This document shows, one piece after another, positions 56,874 to 64,000 of a stretch of 64,000 nucleotides of DNA (positions within the stretch are counted from its first letter, which is position 1; each line of letters begins with the position of its first letter). Position numbers and translations under genes: made by a program. The notes below the pieces were generated by a model. The model saw only the letters and a list, made by a program, of their open reading frames with translations, searched no databases and was not told where the DNA came from. The stretch covers positions 1 to 64,000 of the forward strand of contig NZ_AYMJ01000004.1 of the NCBI RefSeq assembly GCF_000633255.1, read 5' to 3'. This DNA comes from Pseudomonas sp. H1h (GTDB taxonomy: Bacteria > Pseudomonadota > Gammaproteobacteria > Pseudomonadales > Pseudomonadaceae).

Positions 56874-57257
56874 ATGACGGTAGCTCTGTGGTGCGTGTTG
56901 ATCGCGATTTTCCTGCCCTATATCTGCACCGGCGTGGCCAAGGCAGTGGGTGGCTACCGGCTGAGCGACAACCATGATCCTCGGGACTTTCTGGAAAGTC
57001 TGAACGGTGTGGCCCGCCGTGCGCATGCGGCGCAATTGAACAGTTTCGAGGTGATGCCGGCATTCGCCATCGCGGTGATCGTCGCGCATCTGGTGGGCAC
57101 CGCGCAGCTGGTGACGGTGAATGTGCTGGCGGTGATGTTTATCACCAGTCGCCTGTTGTACATCATCTGCTACCTGGCGGACTGGGCGATTCTGCGGTCG
57201 CTGGTGTGGTTTATCGGGATGGGGCTGATTGCTTCGTTCTTCTTTGTGTCTGTCTGA
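56874..57257 (+). CDS. MAPEG family membrane protein
   Basis: A 127-residue four-helix membrane protein. DNHDPRDFLESLNGVARRAHAAQ and the helix EVMPAFAIAVIVAH match bacterial MAPEG proteins (relatives of microsomal glutathione transferases). The activity is not known. An AAAGAAGGACGG ribosome region precedes the ATG. Confidence 0.9.
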   Translation: MTVALWCVLIAIFLPYICTGVAKAVGGYRLSDNHDPRDFLESLNGVARRAHAAQLNSFEVMPAFAIAVIVAHLVGTAQLVTVNVLAVMFITSRLLYIICYLADWAILRSLVWFIGMGLIASFFFVSV

Positions 57258-57280
57258 TTCTGGGGTGTTGCTGCCTGCCT

Positions 57281-57348
57281 ATTCGCGAGCAAGCCCGCTC
57301 CCACAGTAGTACACATGCTAACTGTGGGAGCGGGCTTGCTCGCGAAGG
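57281..57348. repeat. REP inverted pair
   Basis: Inverted REP arms around AGTAGTACACATGCTAACT, between the convergent ends of the MAPEG gene and mltA. Confidence 0.88.
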
Positions 57349-57359
57349 CGCTGAGGAAC

Positions 57360-58544
57360 TTAAGGTTTGTCCTTCACCGTGTCGGCGACTTGCGGCACTT
57401 GCGGCAACGCCGCGCCTTTAGGCCAGAGCATCCAGATCTGACCCTGCTGTTTCATGTCGCCGGCCAGTTGCCCGGCCGCATCGCCAGTGCCCCAGAACAG
57501 GTCCGCGCGAACCTCGCCGGCAATCGCGCCGCCGGTGTCCTGCGCCGCCACTGGACGCACCAGTGCCGTGCCGTCAGGGCGGGTGGTCGACAGCCACAGC
57601 AGACTGCCCAACGGAATCACTTTTCGGTCCACCGCTGCGCTATAACCGGCCGTCAGCGGTACGTTCAGCGAGCCGCGTGGGCCTTCGTTGCTGTCCGGGT
57701 TGCGGGTGAAAAACACATAGCTCGGGTTGCTGCCGAGCAGTTCCGGAATGCGCGACGGGTTGGCCTTGGCCCAGTTGCTGATCGCGCTCATGGTCACGTC
57801 TTCTTTCTTCAGCTCACCCTGTTCCACCAGCCAGCGGCCGATCGGTCGGTACGGGTGGCCGTTCTGGTCGGCGTAGGCGATGCGCAGTTGTTTGCCGTCC
57901 GCCGTCTGAATCCGCCCGGAGCCCTGAATCTGCAGGAATTGCAGGTTCATCGGATCGGTCAGGTACGCCACCACGGGGGCTTTGACGCCTTTGGACTCGA
58001 TGGTCGCGGCGTCGTCATACGGCTTGAGCACGCGACCTTCGAGACGACCGCGCAGGCGCTTGCCCTTGAGCTCCGGATAAATGCTGTCCAGCGACACGAT
58101 GATCATGTCTTCAGGCACGCCATACACCGGCACGTTGGCGGCGTCGGTGGGCGTCAGGCTGCCGGGGTAGACCGGTTCGTAGTAACCGGTGATCAGACCG
58201 TTGGGGTTGTCATGCTCGGCGCGCAGGCCGAACACGTCGAGGTTCTGCTTGAGGAAGCTGCGGATTTCGCTGGCGCTCTGCGGCACGTTGGCCGCGGCGG
58301 CGCAGGTGCCGCCCCAGACCGGGTCGGCCTTGAGTCGGGTGCAGGCGCTGCGCCATGAGCCGAAGCCGGCGACCAGATCGCTGTCGGACACGGCTGGCAA
58401 AGCTTCCCAGGTGGCGCTGGAGTAAGTGGCCAAGGCGTGGATTTTCGGTTTGGCGGTGTCGCCGCCCGTGCAGCCGGCGAGGATTGCCAGCAGCGGAAGG
58501 GTTGCGATCAAAGGGTGACGCCAGGCCTTGAAGCGGCTGTTCAT
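57360..58544 (-). CDS. mltA: membrane-bound lytic murein transglycosylase A
   Basis: A 394-residue outer-membrane lipoprotein that cleaves glycan strands to 1,6-anhydro products. The lipobox LAILAGC gives Cys25. The catalytic double-psi barrel and 3D domain are visible in LITGYYEPVYPGSL, FLQIQGSGRIQTADG and VRPVAAQDTGGAIAGEVRADLFWG (the late Asp residues are catalytic). The start at 58544 (MNSRFKAWRHP) yields a proper signal peptide. Confidence 0.95.
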   Translation of the reverse strand: MNSRFKAWRHPLIATLPLLAILAGCTGGDTAKPKIHALATYSSATWEALPAVSDSDLVAGFGSWRSACTRLKADPVWGGTCAAAANVPQSASEIRSFLKQNLDVFGLRAEHDNPNGLITGYYEPVYPGSLTPTDAANVPVYGVPEDMIIVSLDSIYPELKGKRLRGRLEGRVLKPYDDAATIESKGVKAPVVAYLTDPMNLQFLQIQGSGRIQTADGKQLRIAYADQNGHPYRPIGRWLVEQGELKKEDVTMSAISNWAKANPSRIPELLGSNPSYVFFTRNPDSNEGPRGSLNVPLTAGYSAAVDRKVIPLGSLLWLSTTRPDGTALVRPVAAQDTGGAIAGEVRADLFWGTGDAAGQLAGDMKQQGQIWMLWPKGAALPQVPQVADTVKDKP

Positions 58545-58672
58545 GGAGTGATTCCTGTGCCGGTTGCCCGAGTGCTCCATGCGCTCAGGCAACCCGTATT
58601 TTTAATAGGGCTATTGGTGTTTGTCGGCGACGCGAGGATACTGGCCGCCGAATTCCGTGACCTGAAGCCACC

Positions 58673-59122
58673 ATGACTCTTAAAAGAATTTCTGTTGTAT
58701 TGCTGGCCTGTCTGACCTTGTCCGCCTGTGGCGGTGTCGACCCGAATTCGCCGCTGGGTCAACGCAAGGCGATCTTCAAGCAGATGCTCAAGACCGGCGA
58801 AGAGCTGGGCGGCATGTTGCGTGGACGCATTCCGTTCGACGGACCGAAATTCGCCGACGGTGCGGTGAAACTCGATGCGTTGTCCCATGAGCCGTGGAAG
58901 CATTTCCCGCAGGTGCGCGAAGAAGATCACACCAGTGCCAAGGATGATGTCTGGCTGCGTCAGGCACGCTTTCAGGAACTGGCCCGCAACCTTGAGGCAA
59001 CCACCGGTGAATTGGTGAGCGTCAGCAAGGTTCAGCCGTACAAGGCCAGCAACCTGGGGCCTGCCGTGCAGAAAGTTGAAGATGCCTGCAGCGCTTGCCA
59101 TAAAGAGTTTCGGGATCATTGA
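58673..59122 (+). CDS. c-type cytochrome lipoprotein (cytochrome c' like)
   Basis: A 149-residue protein with a lipobox (LTLSAC, Cys19) and one C-terminal heme site, C139-S-A-C142-H143, six residues before the end. Four-helix cytochrome c' proteins carry the CxxCH near the C-terminus in just this way. The role is unknown. It is divergent from mltA. Confidence 0.85.
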   Translation: MTLKRISVVLLACLTLSACGGVDPNSPLGQRKAIFKQMLKTGEELGGMLRGRIPFDGPKFADGAVKLDALSHEPWKHFPQVREEDHTSAKDDVWLRQARFQELARNLEATTGELVSVSKVQPYKASNLGPAVQKVEDACSACHKEFRDH

Positions 59123-59143
59123 TCTCTGTTGTTTGAGATGAAG

Positions 59144-59221
59144 CCTTCGCGAGCGAGCCCGCTCCCACATTGGATTTGTGAGGTTCATACAATCCCTGAG
59201 GGAGCGGGCTTGCTCGCGAAG
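59144..59221. repeat. REP inverted pair
   Basis: Inverted REP arms (CTTCGCGAGCGAGCCCGCTC and GAGGGAGCGGGCTTGCTCGC) between the cytochrome and DUF1090 genes. Confidence 0.87.
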
Positions 59222-59247
59222 AGAGCATCAAATTCACCGCATGCCGG

Positions 59248-59643
59248 TTACTTGTCCAATTGGTCCAGCGCGTCCTGCAGTTCCTTGCGCGACTCGGCGA
59301 GCTTGTTCTTGCGCTTGTCGATCTTCTCCGGATCGCCTTTCTTCATCGCCTTGTCGAGATCAGCCTGACGCTTGCTGACTTCGTGCTTGGCATCCAGCAC
59401 CTTGTTCTCGCGTTCTTTCTTCAGGCCGGCATCCGTGCAGTTCTTCGTCACTTCATCCAGTGCCGTTTGCAAGCCGGCCTGCTGATCGGCATTGCCGCGA
59501 GACTTGGCCTGTTCGATCTGGTTGATGATGCCCTGCTTCTTGGCGGCGCAACCGGTCAGCCCCGGGGCGTCTTCGTCGGCCATTACGGGGGCGGCCATCA
59601 CGGCGCAGAGGGTCAGCAGGGCGAGCGGTGAAAGAAGTTTCAT
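59248..59643 (-). CDS. periplasmic DUF1090 family protein
   Basis: A 131-residue exported protein with a signal peptide of about 22 residues (ending VMA). A short GCAAKKQGIINQIEQAKSRG segment and a long charged coiled coil rich in Lys/Asp/Glu follow. The family (YqjC-like) has no assigned function. The start is at 59643, since upstream in-frame extensions are polar and lack a ribosome site. Confidence 0.88.
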   Translation of the reverse strand: MKLLSPLALLTLCAVMAAPVMADEDAPGLTGCAAKKQGIINQIEQAKSRGNADQQAGLQTALDEVTKNCTDAGLKKERENKVLDAKHEVSKRQADLDKAMKKGDPEKIDKRKNKLAESRKELQDALDQLDK

Positions 59644-59740
59644 AAAAGCTCCATGTGCAAAGGCAATCGGGTCAGTCGGGCGCTGCGCAGTTGGAGCGCC
59701 TCGGCGGCCCTTGGGTTCCCGGCGTGCGGGGATTGCATGT

Positions 59741-61432
<1,692 letters not shown>

Positions 61433-61531
61433 TCAGGGGGAATGCTTGAAGGCTAGTCAGGATTTGGAGCAGCACCGGGTGGGTGTTTTGCATCGTGTTT
61501 CAGGGCTGAAACTCAGGTCGCCAGAGCTGGC

Positions 61532-61558
61532 CTCTTCGCGGGCAAGCCCGCTCCCACA
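61532..61558. repeat. single REP arm
   Basis: A lone CTTCGCGGGCAAGCCCGCTC motif in the 235-bp gap between ligB and metK, close to the metK terminator. Confidence 0.8.
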
Positions 61559-61597
61559 GGGTTCCTTGTTTGTGTTCAAGGTGGCATTGCAGGCATG

Positions 61598-61635
61598 AAA
61601 AAGCCCCGCACGGCGCGAACCGTGCGGGGCTTTTT
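61598..61635 (-). terminator. rho-independent terminator after metK
   Basis: On the minus strand AAAAAGCCCCGCACGG, a short loop and CCGTGCGGGGCTTTTT lie 18 bp after the metK stop. Confidence 0.94.
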
Positions 61636-61652
61636 GTGCAGCCGGGGAAGTC

Positions 61653-62843
<1,191 letters not shown>

Positions 62844-62861
62844 CTCGATGTTTTCCTGAAT

Positions 62862-63857
62862 TTACCGATGGTGAGTGTCGCCAGCCGGTCGCTGAAAGTG
62901 GCGAACCTGGATCTGGAAACCATTACGTAAGCCTACATAGAGGCTGTCCCCGGGAACGAGTCCCGCAGCGGTGGCCCAACGGGCCAAATCGTCCTGTTCA
63001 AACCCCAACCACAGATCACCGCAGGCCTCCCTGGCCCAACTCTGGTTGTGGCTACATAACTCTGTCACGAGCAGGCTACCGCCCGGTTGCAGCAGGCCGG
63101 CCATGTGCTTGAGCGCTTCGGCCGGCGCGGCGAAATGGTGCAACACCATGTTCAGTACTACGCAATCGGCCTGAAGGCTTGTGCCATTCAATGCATCGGC
63201 CAATTGCAGGCTGACGTTAGCCAGCTGTTCACGTTCACATACCTGACGCGCCAGTTCGAGCATCGCCGGGCTGTTGTCCAGCGCGGTTACGGTGCCGAAG
63301 CGACGGGCCAGTTCCGGCAGAAAAGCACCATCGCCGGGGCCGACTTCAATGGCCGTGGCAGCACCATTGAAGTTCAGTTTGTCGAGCAGGGCCAGCACGC
63401 TGTCACGGTATTGCGGCAGCCCTGCGATCAAGTCTTGCTGGGCGCGAAATTTCTCCGCTACCCGGGCGAAAAAGTCCTGGCTGGCCGCCTCGCGTTGCCC
63501 GTGTACCTGGGCGATGCGTACCTGCACGTCGTCCGGCAGCGCCAGATTGTCGACTTCTTCTAACAGTGCCGCGTGCAACTTGCCACCCAGCAGCTCGGTG
63601 TGGGGCAGGGCGCGGCGATAGAAAATCGCGTTGCCTTCGCGGCGCGTCGCCACCAGATCGGCCTGGGCCAGCACCTTGAGGTGGTGGCTCATGCCGGACT
63701 GACCGATGCCGAAAATCTGCGCCAGCTCCAGTACGCCGAACGAATCGTTGGCCAGCGCGCGCAATACATTCAGGCGCAGCGGGTCGCCACCGGCCTTGCA
63801 CAGGGCCGCCAGCTCGTCGCAATCGTCATGGCGAATGGAAGGCACGCGTAAGTTCAT
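62862..63857 (-). CDS. ArsR-family regulator fused to a methyltransferase domain (SahR-like)
   Basis: A 331-residue protein. An ArsR-type winged helix (about 15-90, with GIGQSGMSHHLKVLAQADLV) is followed by a SAM-binding methyltransferase fold (about 150-325, AIEVGPGDGAFLPEL at 169-181 and LDNSPAML). Established knowledge: SahR regulators in Proteobacteria have this architecture and control methyl-cycle genes in response to SAH. Here the gene precedes metK in one operon, and a perfect palindrome lies 40-65 bp upstream of its ATG. There is no arsenic-type Cys cluster. Confidence 0.85.
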   Translation of the reverse strand: MNLRVPSIRHDDCDELAALCKAGGDPLRLNVLRALANDSFGVLELAQIFGIGQSGMSHHLKVLAQADLVATRREGNAIFYRRALPHTELLGGKLHAALLEEVDNLALPDDVQVRIAQVHGQREAASQDFFARVAEKFRAQQDLIAGLPQYRDSVLALLDKLNFNGAATAIEVGPGDGAFLPELARRFGTVTALDNSPAMLELARQVCEREQLANVSLQLADALNGTSLQADCVVLNMVLHHFAAPAEALKHMAGLLQPGGSLLVTELCSHNQSWAREACGDLWLGFEQDDLARWATAAGLVPGDSLYVGLRNGFQIQVRHFQRPAGDTHHR

Positions 63858-63896
63858 GGGGCAGCAGTCTAGTGACGGTGGGAAATCGCCGCAAGG

Positions 63897-63922
63897 GCAA
63901 TATCAAAAAGTTTTGATATTGC
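63897..63922. promoter_or_regulatory. 26-bp palindromic operator upstream of the SahR-like gene
   Basis: A perfect inverted repeat with 12-bp arms, GCAATATCAAAA and TTTTGATATTGC, around AG. Position and symmetry suit a dimeric ArsR protein. It probably controls the sahR-metK operon and perhaps a rightward gene starting beyond the window (tkt in other pseudomonads). I see no gene in 63858-64000. Confidence 0.75.
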
Positions 63923-64000
63923 TCGATAGATGGCACTTCTCACTGGCTGGTTAACTCTACAAACGAACAGCGGAAAGGTTTCACCAACAGAATCCACTGT

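Noticed and set aside
55919-56977. 352-codon plus-strand frame overlapping the EamA transporter
   Set aside because: It is a different frame of the same DNA with an Arg/Gly/Ala-rich product, while the EamA frame has helices and a good GTG start.
62844-62861. Separate promoter or SAM riboswitch before metK
   Set aside because: Only 18 bp separate metK from the regulator gene, so there is no space for a riboswitch and cotranscription is the simple reading.

Overview
The window is chromosomal DNA from a Pseudomonas, most probably of the P. fluorescens group. The gene order (mtgA, thiSG, trmB, hemW-rdgB, metXW, yggT-proC-yggS, pilT, pyrC'-pyrB-pyrR, ruvX, algH, tonB, gshB, pilGHIJ-chpA-chpC) follows the Pseudomonas core. 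The GC content is high, and the gaps are full of short inverted REP pairs of the GTGGGAGCGGGCTTGCTCGC type that are typical of fluorescent pseudomonads. I see no rRNA, tRNA, CRISPR array, transposase or prophage.

Layout. 0.1-12.2 kb: cell wall (mtgA), thiamine thiazole synthesis (thiS, thiG), tRNA modification (trmB), then a long leftward block (yggS-proC-yggT-DUF167, metX-metW-DUF4426-rdgB-hemW-DUF3392), pilT without pilU, and an NlpC/P60 peptidase. 12.5-14.7 kb: a TM2 protein, then an AT-richer accessory cassette. This cassette encodes a colicin M-like, lipid II-targeting bacteriocin of 328 residues and a four-helix membrane protein that is probably its immunity partner. The bacteriocin keeps the D-x-Y-D part of the family active site, but the usual His is replaced by Asn and the loop is one residue shorter. 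14.7-20.7 kb: pyrR-pyrB-pyrC' (PyrC' lacks the metal ligands), ruvX, algH, a TonB-like protein and gshB. 20.9-30.8 kb: the Pil-Chp chemosensory operon pilG-pilH-pilI-pilJ-chpA-chpC, with no methyltransferase or methylesterase gene.

30.8-31.6 kb holds about 3.5 tandem copies of a 217-bp unit built around REP pairs. 31.7-39.9 kb: a complete malonate decarboxylase operon (mdcABCDEGH), the MadL/MadM transporter and a LysR regulator. 40.1-43.5 kb: a hemolysin III-family protein, four tandem 129-bp copies that each carry the 3' end of rsmE, rsmE and bioA. 43.7-50.2 kb: an exported amine oxidase-like flavoprotein with a long Pro/Ala/Lys tail, cytochrome b561, a YceI protein, a RhlE-type RNA helicase and a periplasmic solute-binding protein.

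50.3-52.9 kb: metF and ahcY on one strand, ahcY being preceded by a clear S-adenosylhomocysteine (SAH) riboswitch. 53-61.4 kb: thioesterase, FNT-family channel, Na+/H+ antiporter, EamA transporter, MAPEG protein, mltA, a small haem lipoprotein, DUF1090 and ligB. 61.6-63.9 kb: metK behind an ArsR-methyltransferase fusion regulator (SahR-like), which has a perfect 26-bp palindrome upstream.

Two themes link distant genes. The activated-methyl cycle (metX/metW, metF, ahcY, metK, SahR-like regulator) appears several times and is controlled by both RNA and protein sensors of SAH or related metabolites. Surface motility (pilT, TonB-like protein, Pil-Chp) forms the second group. The strongest accessory feature is the bacteriocin/immunity cassette at 12.9-14.7 kb.
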